Source: Desmonostoc muscorum LEGE 12446 (GTDB taxonomy: Bacteria; Cyanobacteriota; Cyanobacteriia; Cyanobacteriales; Nostocaceae). Taken from it: 64,000 bases of DNA. Below the pieces are notes generated by a model. The model saw nothing but the letters and a program-made list of their open reading frames with translations. It searched no databases and was not told the origin of the DNA. The DNA lies in contig NZ_JADEXS020000001.1 in NCBI RefSeq assembly GCF_015207005.2, forward strand, positions 3,410,001 through 3,474,000, in the 5' to 3' direction. Of the stretch, positions 38,110-48,513 are shown in pieces. Within the stretch, counting starts at the first letter, position 1. Each line of letters opens with the position of its first letter. The position numbers and the translations under genes were made by a program.

Positions 38110-40407
38110 TCATCTTGCTGATGGTAGAGCTTTTTTTGGTGAAGGTTTGAGAATTGGGCGCAAACCGTTGACTCCGGCAACTACTGTTGAGCCGTTGTTG
38201 ACTACTGTGGCTGCTAAGGGGTTAAGACCAAAGAACACAGCAACAAACATTGCAGCTATGTTAGGAAAGGCAACAATACTGGTGTTTTGATGAATTATTT
38301 GCTTGGCTTTACGAGCGATCGCGATCGCTTCTAATAAACCATGCAAGTCATTTTGCATTAACACCACGTCTGCTGTTTCCCGCGCAATTTCTGAACCGTT
38401 AGCGAAGGATACAGAAACATCTGCGTAGGCTAAAGCTGGCGAGTCGTTAATTCCATCACCCACAAATGCAACTGTTTTGCCTTGTTCGTGTAGTTGGCGG
38501 ACAACTGCCGCTTTTTGTTCCGGAAAAGCTTCGGCGTGGGTATGCTTTGGCGCGATCCCCAGTTGAGCAGCCACAGCATTAGCTGTTCGCTTGTTATCTC
38601 CGGTGAGCATGTGGACTTCTACGCCATCGACTGTCAATAACTGGGTAATTACTTCCTGACTTTCGGGACGCAGAATATCGCTATAGATTATTCTACCCTG
38701 AAGTTGATTGTTACTAGCAACGTAAATCAGCGAGTCTGCTGGCTTGTGCCCATTGAGCTGTTCCATGTCTACGCCTTGCTGACGTAAAAAGCGCTCGCTA
38801 CCTACGTAAACAGTCTCGCCGTCAATGTCGGCTTGGACGCCTAAACCCAATTGATAGTCCCATTTACTCCGGCTGGGTATCACTACTTGTTGTGCTTCGG
38901 CATAGCGAATCACTGCTTCGGCTACGGGGTGTGTCAGGCGCTGTTCAGCCGCCGCGGCTAGTTCCAACACTCGCAAATCTGATGTTGCAGGATTGAGACT
39001 CTCAACTCCAACAACTGAAACTTCTCCTTTTGTGAGAGTGCCGGTCTTATCAAACACAAGTGTATCAACTGCTGCTAGTTGTTCTAATGCCCGACCACTA
39101 CGAATGAGGATGCCGTGCTTGGCTGCATAAGTCAGTGCTGCCAAAACTGTTGTTGGAATTGATACCCTAATTCCTGTGCATAAGTCCAGGGTGAGGACAC
39201 TGGCTACTCGTGCTGGGTTACGAGTTGCGGCAAATACTGCCCCACCCAGTAACAAAGTTGGCACAACTGCTTTTTCGGCAATTTTGATGGCATAGTTTTC
39301 CATGCGGGTATCGTGGACGGGTGCTTCTTGCATTAACTTGATGCTTTGTCCAGCACGGGTGTCGTTACCTGTCCATTCCGCCAAGATATAAATTCGTCCT
39401 TCGCGCATCAAGGTTGAAGCAAAAACTGGCTGTCCTTTTCTTTTCAAGACCGGCATGGATTCGCCGGTGAGTTTTTGCTCGTCTAGCAAGGCTTTACCCC
39501 GGAGGATAGTACCATCGACTGGAACCTGTTCGCCAGGATAGACAATGACTGTATCCCCACGTTGTACATCCTGAATGGGGATTTGTTCTTTGATCCCATT
39601 GCGTTCAACCCAGACGAATTGTCCTAAGGAACTAAGTAAATCTAGAGTTTGCAATTTGGAAGAACGAGCAGTACGATCGCGGATGTTTTCACCAATTTCA
39701 ATTAAGCTCAACATCAATGATGGCGTGAGAAATTGACCTTGGACGGTAGTAATAGCGATCGCTAGAAAATCCAAAAAGTCAATGTTCAGTTTGCGTTGCT
39801 TTGTGATCCCTTCTACTGCTCTTTGGAATACCGGTAACGTCGCTAGGGCAATGGTTCCCGCCACTATTAAAGGTGGGATCGGTAGTCCCAACGGTCCTCC
39901 TAACACAGCTAAACCAGTAGCCATGGCCGAAAGTTGCATTCCAGGCCAGGAATTCTCTGCATCGTCTGTTGGTTGGGAAGCCAATGAATTGTTCGCTTTT
40001 GGTAAAATTATTCCGACTTCATTGGCCGCCACAATCAGATAACTCAAACGCGATCGCACCTTCGCATCTGCAACTGAACTAGACTTATAATTCACCACTA
40101 ACGCCGCCGCCGCCGGTTTGATTCGGACATTAGTAACGAGGGGATCGGCTTCGAGTAAAGCTATAAGACGTTGAGCATAATCGGCATCGTAACGTAATCG
40201 AGGCACGCGCAACCGTATCCTTCCGCGAATTGCATGAACAACACTGTAGGAAACTTGAGCAGTATGTGTGCGAGAATGTCCATTTCTCTCAGCCAGAGAA
40301 ACTTTGCCATTCTTTTGCACTAAAGGAATTACCTGACTCTGTTTTTCTACAATGTCGTGAGATGTTTCAACTCGAAGGGATGGTGGTTGAACTGTGACTT
40401 GTGCCAT
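38110..40407 (-). CDS. P1B-like heavy-metal-translocating P-type ATPase with altered CPx motif
   Basis: A 765-residue P-type ATPase. Residues ~50-125 are an HMA_2-type domain (RGRIRLRVPRL, no CxxC). Later landmarks are LTGES in the actuator domain, the phosphorylated Asp453 in DKTGTLT, LTGDNKRTANAVA, and GDGINDSPALAYADV in the nucleotide and hinge parts. In the metal-binding membrane helix, where Cu/Zn/Cd pumps have CPC, the sequence is LDLCTGIRVSIP, giving Leu-Cys410-Thr in place of Cys-Pro-Cys. The following KHGILIRSGRALEQL is canonical. The transported ion is therefore not predictable by rule; it may be a different metal. The flanking HMA_2 and DUF5132 genes are probable partners. Confidence 0.9.
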   Translation of the reverse strand: MAQVTVQPPSLRVETSHDIVEKQSQVIPLVQKNGKVSLAERNGHSRTHTAQVSYSVVHAIRGRIRLRVPRLRYDADYAQRLIALLEADPLVTNVRIKPAAAALVVNYKSSSVADAKVRSRLSYLIVAANEVGIILPKANNSLASQPTDDAENSWPGMQLSAMATGLAVLGGPLGLPIPPLIVAGTIALATLPVFQRAVEGITKQRKLNIDFLDFLAIAITTVQGQFLTPSLMLSLIEIGENIRDRTARSSKLQTLDLLSSLGQFVWVERNGIKEQIPIQDVQRGDTVIVYPGEQVPVDGTILRGKALLDEQKLTGESMPVLKRKGQPVFASTLMREGRIYILAEWTGNDTRAGQSIKLMQEAPVHDTRMENYAIKIAEKAVVPTLLLGGAVFAATRNPARVASVLTLDLCTGIRVSIPTTVLAALTYAAKHGILIRSGRALEQLAAVDTLVFDKTGTLTKGEVSVVGVESLNPATSDLRVLELAAAAEQRLTHPVAEAVIRYAEAQQVVIPSRSKWDYQLGLGVQADIDGETVYVGSERFLRQQGVDMEQLNGHKPADSLIYVASNNQLQGRIIYSDILRPESQEVITQLLTVDGVEVHMLTGDNKRTANAVAAQLGIAPKHTHAEAFPEQKAAVVRQLHEQGKTVAFVGDGINDSPALAYADVSVSFANGSEIARETADVVLMQNDLHGLLEAIAIARKAKQIIHQNTSIVAFPNIAAMFVAVFFGLNPLAATVVNNGSTVVAGVNGLRPILKPSPKKALPSAR

Positions 40408-40440
40408 TCGTTATATCTCGTATAGGTTTACAAAGTTGGT

Positions 40441-40597
40441 TGTTGAGGGGAGTGGGGAGTGGGGAATGGGGAATGGGAGATGACGGGGATGAGGGGGATG
40501 AGGGAGATGAGGGAGATGAGGGAGAATAATAACTCCCCAGTCCCCAGTCCCAATGCCCAGTCCCCAGTCCCCACTCCCTACTCCCCACTCCCCACCT
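40441..40597. repeat. STRR block between the ATPase gene and the HMA relic
   Basis: GGGGAGT/GGGGAAT heptamers (40447-40477), GATGAGGGA nonamers (40480-40525) and CCCCAGT heptamers (40535-40592). Non-coding. Confidence 0.75.
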
Positions 40598-40917
40598 TCA
40601 CCAGTCATTTTTGCGCTGACGGAGTAATAGAGATTTGCTGATGTCTAAAATTTTGCTAAAGGCGATCGCACTTGCAATATCTGCCGTTACATCCCTGGCA
40701 GATTGAATTACGCTAGCTATATTGCGATCTTGCCGCTTCAAAGACGTTTTATTTGCAGCAACTCCAACAGACGTTGCTGATATTGTGAATTTTCATTGAT
40801 CCCAGGCAGACATAATCCGACTTGACTCTTAAGTTTATGGGTAATGCTATGAACTACCCTTAGAGATTTTCTGTAAGTGCCAGTGCTTGAATCTAGTTGT
40901 AAGCTAGAACCCTCCAT
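40598..40917 (-). pseudogene. Small HMA_2-like gene, apparently frameshifted
   Basis: ATG 40917 has a strong GGAGGA ribosome site 5 bases upstream and opens a 59-codon frame (stop 40738-40740) with LRVVHSITHKLK...VGLCLPGI, a degenerate version of the VVHAIPGRIRFHLPRL motif of its neighbours. After that stop the next frame continues with protein-like sequence (LKRQDRNIASVIQSARDVTA to LRQRKNDW) down to a TGA at 40598. The most economical reading is one ~106-residue gene with a frameshift near 40760. Alternatively the 59-residue product is made as such. Confidence 0.45.
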
Positions 40918-40948
40918 TGTTGTCCTCCAGTGTTCCGTGTGGAACCGT

Positions 40949-42136
40949 CTATAACGGAAAGTTCGCCATCATGGCTAAGGAATAAGACAAAGTTGCAGGC
41001 TTCAAATCAGCCCATAAACTTGATAAGTCTAGAGTTGTGTTCTCTACTTCTGTTGTCTGACTCACTTCTAGAGTTGTGTCTTCCAACACATTTGTGTTGT
41101 CTGATTGTGCCGTATGACTCACTTCTAGAGTTGTGTCTTCCAATACAGTTGTAGTGTCTACTTCTTCTAGAGATGTTTGTGGTTCTAGAACTGTGATGGG
41201 ATCGCTTGGTGGATTAGTTTGCAAAGCCAATTCCATTAGATTTACCCAATGGTTGACACTAGTCTGACTAGACTTATAAGCGATCGCAATTGAGGCTGCA
41301 CCACTATTCACACGCACACTGATCGTTTGGGGATCGTTTTTGATCAACTTCTCTAGCCGCCGTGTATATGCACGATCCTCGGCTAGTCGAGGTAGATGAA
41401 ATCGGATACGTCCTGGAATTGCATGGACTACACTGTATGTTAAATTCTTACCCTTCAAATCTTGCACCTCTTGGTTCTGGCTACAAGAATTTGCTTGATT
41501 TGTGCCTTCGCCCTTTAACTCTTGCAAGTTTTCCGATCCCGAAGCTTCTGGCTCAAAACAATCAATTACCCAACGAGTTGCATCTGCGGTAATCATATAC
41601 AGTGGAATCGCTGCCAAACCGCTGATCCCCAGTCCACCTGTGACTGCTAACCCTGTCATCAAAGGAATCAAGGAAATAGACTGTTCTTTCCAAAAATCAA
41701 GGGATTTCCATGCAGCAAAGGGATCTGTCTGACTGTTTGAAGTCGGCGAAACTTGAGCTTGGTGAATATTAAATTGTTGCAGTAGTCCCAACACTTGCGG
41801 TAGTGACAGCTTTTTTTGATCAAAACTGACAACTATACTGCTTGTTTGCTCATTGGCAGCAACTTCCTTCACCCCATACTGCTGTCGTAAGCCTTGGGAT
41901 ATATTTTTGATTCTTGATTTGGAAATACCCTCACTAGCGCGGATTCTTACCCGCCCAGTAGTCGCATGAACAATTTCCAATCTCTCTGAAGATAGTTGCG
42001 CTTGTAACTGTGCAGCTACACCGCTTTTACTGGTATTTAGTTTTGCTTCATCACTTTGATGCTGAGCGGAGGTTGAGTCACTAGACATACTCATCTGCGG
42101 ACTTAACCTCTCGTGACTACTAATAATATTGGTCAT
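40949..42136 (-). CDS. Two-domain HMA_2-type membrane protein of the metal-ATPase cluster
   Basis: A 395-residue protein with an HMA_2-type domain at ~50-120 (ATTGRVRIRASEG), a hydrophobic hairpin at ~155-190 (IPLMTGLAVTGGLGISGLAAIPLYM), and a second HMA_2-type domain at ~232-305 (VVHAIPGRIRFHLPRL; VNSGAASIAIAYKS). The C-terminal region has imperfect repeats of LEDTTLEVSxT (about 325-370), also visible in DNA at 41040-41150. The membrane segment resembles the first segment of the ATPase encoded downstream, so this protein looks derived from the N-terminal part of such a pump. Neither HMA domain has CxxC. It is the first gene of the cluster. Confidence 0.75.
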   Translation of the reverse strand: MTNIISSHERLSPQMSMSSDSTSAQHQSDEAKLNTSKSGVAAQLQAQLSSERLEIVHATTGRVRIRASEGISKSRIKNISQGLRQQYGVKEVAANEQTSSIVVSFDQKKLSLPQVLGLLQQFNIHQAQVSPTSNSQTDPFAAWKSLDFWKEQSISLIPLMTGLAVTGGLGISGLAAIPLYMITADATRWVIDCFEPEASGSENLQELKGEGTNQANSCSQNQEVQDLKGKNLTYSVVHAIPGRIRFHLPRLAEDRAYTRRLEKLIKNDPQTISVRVNSGAASIAIAYKSSQTSVNHWVNLMELALQTNPPSDPITVLEPQTSLEEVDTTTVLEDTTLEVSHTAQSDNTNVLEDTTLEVSQTTEVENTTLDLSSLWADLKPATLSYSLAMMANFPL

Positions 42137-42229
42137 TTACCCGATAACTAAGCCGAACCAAAGGTTAACGTTAGGTTAAGTATAACTTAAACTTTCCGTA
42201 AACTATACATTTTAAATAATTATTTCGGA

Positions 42230-42757
42230 TTAAGTCTTATTAACTACTCGTTGTTGGTATTCCTGCTCAGTGATCATATCGAGAGTGTTTTCTATGCGGT
42301 CTACAAACACGATGCCGTCGAGGTGGTCATATTCGTGTTGAAAGATACGACCGACGAAATCGGTTAATTCTTGCTTTTGGAGATTGCCTTGGCGATCGCT
42401 ATATTCCACTTCAATAGTTTTATACCGAGGAACTAACCCCCTAATGCCTGGAACACTTAAACAACCTTCCCAATCTTTGACAACTTCCGTTGAGTGAGCA
42501 ATGATTCTAGGATTAATCATAGCAGTAGGTTCCATTTCTGGAGCATTGGGATACCTGGGATTAGGTCGGGAAGCCACAATAAATAAACGATAAGATTGTG
42601 CAACTTGAGGCGCAGCAATTCCCACCCCGTTAGCCTTGGCAACGGTAGTCATTAAGTCATCGATTAATTTTTGGATATCTTGATCTTTGATGTTATCAAC
42701 CCAAACAGCTTTTTGCCGCAGTGTGGGATTGCCTAATTGAATGATTGATTCAGACAT
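42230..42757 (-). CDS. def: Peptide deformylase
   Basis: A 175-residue zinc/iron hydrolase that removes the formyl group from new proteins. All three family motifs are present: GVGIAAPQ (44-51), EGCLSVP with metal ligand Cys99, and QHEYDH with His141, Glu142 and His145. ATG 42757 (MSESII) was chosen because AAAGGAG lies about 9 bases upstream. The open frame continues in-frame a further ~95 codons through the STRR array, which would give a [12 protein letters not shown] repeat extension and is not credible. It lies downstream of the HtrA gene on the same strand but separated by about 270 bp of repeats. Confidence 0.95.
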   Translation of the reverse strand: MSESIIQLGNPTLRQKAVWVDNIKDQDIQKLIDDLMTTVAKANGVGIAAPQVAQSYRLFIVASRPNPRYPNAPEMEPTAMINPRIIAHSTEVVKDWEGCLSVPGIRGLVPRYKTIEVEYSDRQGNLQKQELTDFVGRIFQHEYDHLDGIVFVDRIENTLDMITEQEYQQRVVNKT

Positions 42758-42774
42758 GAGAAAAACTCCTTTGG

Positions 42775-43025
42775 GAATGGGGAATGGGGAGTGGGGAGTG
42801 GGGACTGGGGACTGGGGACTGGGGACTGGGGACTGGGGACTGGGGACTGGGGACTGGGGACTGGGCATTGGGAATGGGGACTGGGCATTGGGAATGGGGA
42901 GTGGGGACTGGGCATTGGGACTGGGGACTGGGGAGTTATTATTCTCCCTCATCTCCCTCATCTCCCTCATCCCCCTCATCCCCCTCATCCCCCTCATCTC
43001 CCCATTCCCCACTCCCCATTCCCAA
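42775..43025. repeat. Long STRR array, about ten tandem GGGGACT heptamers plus variants
   Basis: A near-perfect run of GGGGACT units at about 42800-42866, then GGGCATT/GGGAATG variants to 42935, then CTCATCTCC/CTCATCCCC nonamers at 42945-43000. This is the largest STRR block of the window. It fills the spacer between the HtrA gene and def. Confidence 0.85.
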
Positions 43026-43031
43026 TAAAAT

Positions 43032-44264
43032 TTACCCTTCACGTCTTACAGGTAAAGGAGCAGGTCGAACTGCTACTTGGACAATTTGCCCATTGCGCTC
43101 TACTTCTATTGGTAGGCTGGTACCAATTTTGCTATTTTCTACTAGCTTCTGTACTTGTTCAATTTTAGTCACAGGCTGGTTATTAATGCTTTTAATCACA
43201 TCACCTGCTCGGAGTCCTGCTGCGGATGCGGGCGAACGCGGCACTATTTCCACGAGTAAAACGCCTTCTTCTGCTGTAAGATTTAAGCGATTGCCTGCAA
43301 TATTTTTGATTCTTTCTCTGTTTTCTGGTGTCAGCGTCACCATTTGCACACCCAAATAAGGATGATCTACTTTGCCTTTAGCGATTAATTCTTGAGCAAT
43401 TCTTTGGGCGGTGTTAATGGGAATGGCAAATCCCAAGCCTTGAGCGCCCCGGATAATGGCTGTATTCATGGCAATTACTTGACCACGGGTATTTAGTAGT
43501 GGCCCCCCAGAATTACCAGGGTTAATGGCGGCATCGGTTTGGATGTAATCAACCCGCTTATCACTAGCACCAATATCGCTACCAGAACGACCTGTAGCAC
43601 TAATAATCCCAGAAGTGACGGTATTATTCAAGCCTAAGGGATTGCCGATGGCGATTACTGGCTCTCCTGGTTGCAAAATGTCTGAGTTCCCTACAGACAG
43701 GGTTGGCAGGTTATTGGCCTCAATTTTGATCACAGCTACATCTGTTACCGCGTCTTCACCTAAAACTTTGCCGTCAAAAGTCCGACCATCTTTGAGTGTA
43801 ACAGTCACTCTATCAGCACCGTCTACTACGTGAGAATTCGTCAAAATCTGACCTGAGGAATTAATGATAAATCCAGAGCCGCTACCCCGCTCTACCCGTT
43901 GTCTCGGCTGTGGCGCTGCGTCTCCAAAAAACCGCCGGAATAATGGGTCGTTAAATTCGTCTGGTACACGAGAAGTGATTGTTCTGGAAGAATCAATCCT
44001 AACTACCGCAGAACCAGCATTTTGCACGACTTTTACCACAAAATTAGGATCTCCAGACGATGAGATAATTGGTGGAGGAACAATTACCGGATTGGAATCT
44101 ACTGGCTTTTCAGCTTGAGGTTCGCTTTGTTGACTCTCAAAGGTTTTGGCAGGTAGAAGAGAGCAGCTCCCCAGCAACACCACTATTGAGAGCATCCACA
44201 ACCTGTGGGGCAAACCTCTGGTATTCATATTTTTGAGCGTTAAGTTATGGTTTGTTGTCTTCAT
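43032..44264 (-). CDS. HtrA/Deg-family serine protease, lipoprotein-like
   Basis: A 410-residue HhoA/HhoB/HtrA-type protease for periplasmic protein quality control. The lipobox-like LLGSC with Cys34 suggests lipid anchoring. The triad is His145 (TNSHVV), Asp175 (TDVAVIKI) and Ser252 (NPGNSGGPL). One PDZ domain covers about 300-395 ([28 protein letters not shown]). ATG 44264 has GGAGAAG 9 bases upstream; Met13 is an alternative start. The gene is divergent from dnaA, with a 164-bp shared upstream region. Confidence 0.92.
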   Translation of the reverse strand: MKTTNHNLTLKNMNTRGLPHRLWMLSIVVLLGSCSLLPAKTFESQQSEPQAEKPVDSNPVIVPPPIISSSGDPNFVVKVVQNAGSAVVRIDSSRTITSRVPDEFNDPLFRRFFGDAAPQPRQRVERGSGSGFIINSSGQILTNSHVVDGADRVTVTLKDGRTFDGKVLGEDAVTDVAVIKIEANNLPTLSVGNSDILQPGEPVIAIGNPLGLNNTVTSGIISATGRSGSDIGASDKRVDYIQTDAAINPGNSGGPLLNTRGQVIAMNTAIIRGAQGLGFAIPINTAQRIAQELIAKGKVDHPYLGVQMVTLTPENRERIKNIAGNRLNLTAEEGVLLVEIVPRSPASAAGLRAGDVIKSINNQPVTKIEQVQKLVENSKIGTSLPIEVERNGQIVQVAVRPAPLPVRREG

Positions 44265-44428
44265 GTGTCGTTGCTTCTCCCTGTCAGTCAGTGGGTGTTA
44301 GGATCTTGCCTACCGGGTATGTCCCAAAATGATTACAACTTAAAAGCTTGTTCTAGGTCTAGGGTGTCTGGATGCTAAATTGGTGCTTTCTCTTCTATTG
44401 TGACGATTAGCAGCAAAGGTGGTGGATC

Positions 44429-45811
44429 ATGGAAATTTCCATAGAAAGTCTGTGGAGTCAGGTACTAGAGCGCCTACAGCTTGAGTTATCCCGACCTACC
44501 TTTGAAACTTGGATTAAAACTGCTAGTGCGGAGCGATTAGAAAATAATTGCTTGGTGATACGTACTCCTAACCCATTTGCTCGGAATTGGTTACAGAAGT
44601 ATTATGTCAACACCATTGCTCATGTAGTGCAAGATATTTTGGGTCATCCTGTGGAAATTTACATTACTGTTGCTCAAGGTGATGAAGTTTCTCATGTTAA
44701 TGAACGAGAGGTTTCTTGGGAATCACCAAATCCTAGCAGTATTTCCGAACCTGTTTCTCATAATGTCCAAAAAACTACGGAATTAAACTCTAAATATGTG
44801 TTTTCACGTTTTGTAGTTGGTGCTAACAATCGCATGGCTCATGCTGCTTCTTTGGCAGTTGCAGAATCTCCTGGGAAAGAGTTTAATCCTTTGTTTTTAT
44901 GTGGTGGCGTCGGCTTGGGTAAAACTCATCTCATGCAAGCCATTGGTCATTATCGCTGGGAAATTTCCCCTGGTTGTAAGATATTTTATGTTTCGACGGA
45001 ACAGTTTACTAATGATTTAATTACAGCGATTCGTAAGGATAGTATGCAAAGTTTTCGAGAGCATTATCGAGCCGCTGATGTTTTATTAGTTGATGATATT
45101 CAGTTTCTCGAAGGTAAGGAATACACCCAAGAAGAGTTTTTTCATACTTTCAATACTTTACATGAAGCAGGTAAACAAGTTGTAATTGCTTCTGACCGTC
45201 CCCCGAATCAGATTCCTAGTTTACAAGAACGTCTTTGTTCTCGGTTTTCTATGGGGTTAATCGCAGATGTGCAAACGCCGGATTTAGAAACGAGAATGGC
45301 GATTTTACAGAAAAAAGCCGAATATGAAAATATTCGCTTGCCCCGCGATGTGGTTGAATATATTGCTTCTAACTATACTTCTAATATTCGAGAATTAGAA
45401 GGAGCTTTAATTCGGGCGTTGGCTTATATTTCTATTTGGGGTTTACCGATGACGGTGGAAAATATCAGACCAGTTTTAGAGCCACCGAATGAAAAAGTAG
45501 TAGCTACCCCAGAAGCAATTTTGACAGTTGTCGCTGAGAATTTTGATGTTTCAATTGATGACCTGAAAAGTAACTCACGACGCCGGGAAATTAGCTGGGC
45601 GCGTCAAATCGGTATGTATCTCATGCGTCAACACACGCCTTTAAGTTTGCCGAGAATTGGGGAGGAGTTTGGTGGTAAAGACCATACAACGGTGATTTAC
45701 AGTTGTGAGAAAATTACTCAACTCCAGGAGAGCGATCGCACTTTAGCACAAACACTACGCCAACTGAGCGATCGCATTAATATGAAAAGCCGTCCGCAAA
45801 AATCATCGTAA
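44429..45811 (+). CDS. dnaA: Chromosomal replication initiator DnaA
   Basis: A 460-residue DnaA. Domain I is at residues 1-80 ([24 protein letters not shown]) and domain II is a short linker (~81-120). Domain III is the AAA+ ATPase (Walker [10 protein letters not shown] with Lys165, Walker [11 protein letters not shown], sensor RLCSRF). Domain IV is the DNA-binding helix-turn-helix with the DnaA signature [11 protein letters not shown]. It binds DnaA boxes and unwinds the origin. Six perfect TTTTCCACA boxes lie just downstream. Length and motifs are typical for cyanobacteria. Confidence 0.97.
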   Translation: MEISIESLWSQVLERLQLELSRPTFETWIKTASAERLENNCLVIRTPNPFARNWLQKYYVNTIAHVVQDILGHPVEIYITVAQGDEVSHVNEREVSWESPNPSSISEPVSHNVQKTTELNSKYVFSRFVVGANNRMAHAASLAVAESPGKEFNPLFLCGGVGLGKTHLMQAIGHYRWEISPGCKIFYVSTEQFTNDLITAIRKDSMQSFREHYRAADVLLVDDIQFLEGKEYTQEEFFHTFNTLHEAGKQVVIASDRPPNQIPSLQERLCSRFSMGLIADVQTPDLETRMAILQKKAEYENIRLPRDVVEYIASNYTSNIRELEGALIRALAYISIWGLPMTVENIRPVLEPPNEKVVATPEAILTVVAENFDVSIDDLKSNSRRREISWARQIGMYLMRQHTPLSLPRIGEEFGGKDHTTVIYSCEKITQLQESDRTLAQTLRQLSDRINMKSRPQKSS

Positions 45812-45853
45812 GTCAGAATTCAGGAGTCAGGAGTCAGAATTATGAGTTTGAAG

Positions 45854-46074
45854 TTTTCCACAACCTGCACCCTAATCATTTCCCATCAAAGCTAAACAGT
45901 TCGCCAAAGATATTAAGTAACGTATAAAAATTGATTAAATTTCACTTAGCTTGTGGAAAAAATCTTACTTTTTGGGGAAAAATCTGTGGAAAACTTCAGA
46001 TTTGTTTGACAAAACTTAATTAAGTATAATTACCTTGTGGAAAAACCACGGTGCTTTTCCACAAGTTTTCCACA
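45854..46074. other. Candidate chromosomal origin (oriC): cluster of DnaA boxes beside dnaA
   Basis: Six perfect 9-mers TTTTCCACA occur within 221 bp: + strand at 45854-45862, 46055-46063 and 46066-46074; minus strand at 45952-45960, 45985-45993 and 46036-46044. Near-matches occur around 45972. AT-rich stretches (45915-45945, 46005-46030) between them could be the unwinding element. TTTTCCACA is the box used by cyanobacterial DnaA. Confidence 0.75.
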
Positions 46075-46236
46075 GATATAGCCGATAAATCGCCGTCTGT
46101 ACAAAAAATTGATTATTGTAGAGACGCGATTTATCGCGTCTTTGCGATGTTTAAATGTAAGGTGCGTTGTCGCCAAGCGCCGCACCGTCAAAAATTGAAG
46201 GTGCGTTAGCCTACGGCATAACACACCCTACATCTT

Positions 46237-46270
46237 AATTACGAATTACGAATTACGAATTACGAATTAT
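46237..46270. repeat. ATTACGA heptamer STRR
   Basis: Four to five tandem copies, the complement of the ATTCGTA unit found at 34408 and 57423. Just upstream (46115-46225) are short dispersed hairpins of the GACGCGATTTATCGCGTC and GGTGCGTT types. Confidence 0.8.
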
Positions 46271-46275
46271 TCTAA

Positions 46276-46649
46276 CGGGACTGGTGCGACTTGAACGCAC
46301 GACCTAGCGCTTCAGATTTGTGTGAGTTTCCCCACTCTCTGGACTATACCTTCACCATAGGCTTAAAAGCCTTTAGGTGGTGGCTACCTAGTCTCTACAC
46401 CTTCTTGAATTTAATCAAGCTTGGCTCGGTATTCCCCTAGAGTGTCAACACTATGGTAAACACACAACCACTCCTACTTTCTATCAATGCCTCTTGTGAT
46501 ACTTTTTACAATCACTCAAAGCATCTTAAAAGAAGGAAATTTTCACTCTTTAGGGTTCACCGAATTCAACCACATTCACTCATAAGGTTTCCCTTATGGT
46601 GCCCGATTATTCAGGAGGCGCTCGCTCTATCCAGCTGAGCTACAGCCCC
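46276..46649 (-). tRNA. tRNA-Arg(CCT) split by a group I intron
   Basis: Exon 1 (46613-46649, 37 nt) runs from GGGGCTG through the D-arm to anticodon CCT. Exon 2 (46276-46312, 37 nt) begins AAGCGCT, contains the T-arm GTGCG-TTCAAGT-CGCAC and ends CAGTCCC plus G. The joined tRNA folds well: AGCGC/GCGCT anticodon stem, GGGGCTG/CAGTCCC acceptor with one G-T pair. The intron follows a T and ends in G, as group I splicing requires. CCA is not encoded. Confidence 0.88.
46313..46612 (-). ncRNA. Group I intron in tRNA-Arg
   Basis: 300 nt. The conserved core is visible on the minus strand: GGTGTAGAGACTAGGTAGCC near the middle, followed by GCCTAAAGGCTTTTAAGCC and then TATAGTCCAGAGAGTGGG, which can form P7 with the GACTA segment. 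No homing endonuclease frame is present. Introns at this site are known in cyanobacterial tRNA-Arg(CCU) genes. Confidence 0.8.
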
Positions 46650-46682
46650 AAAAAAAACGCCATGTTGGTGATTATAGCATTT

Positions 46683-48420
<1,738 letters not shown>

Positions 48421-48513
48421 GGTTAGCAATTCAAATAGCGACACCATACCTAGAGTGAGTTCATACTTGTATTTGGGAATACTAAGTAAAGTGAGATTTG
48501 CTATTGAAAGACC

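Noticed and set aside
42784..42926. Regular repeats reminiscent of a CRISPR array
   Set aside because: The unit is 7 bp and contiguous with no spacers; it is an STRR array.
42784..43359. Long + strand ORFs over the repeat array and the htrA gene end
   Set aside because: Low-complexity WGLGTGD-type translation of STRRs and an antisense shadow of htrA.
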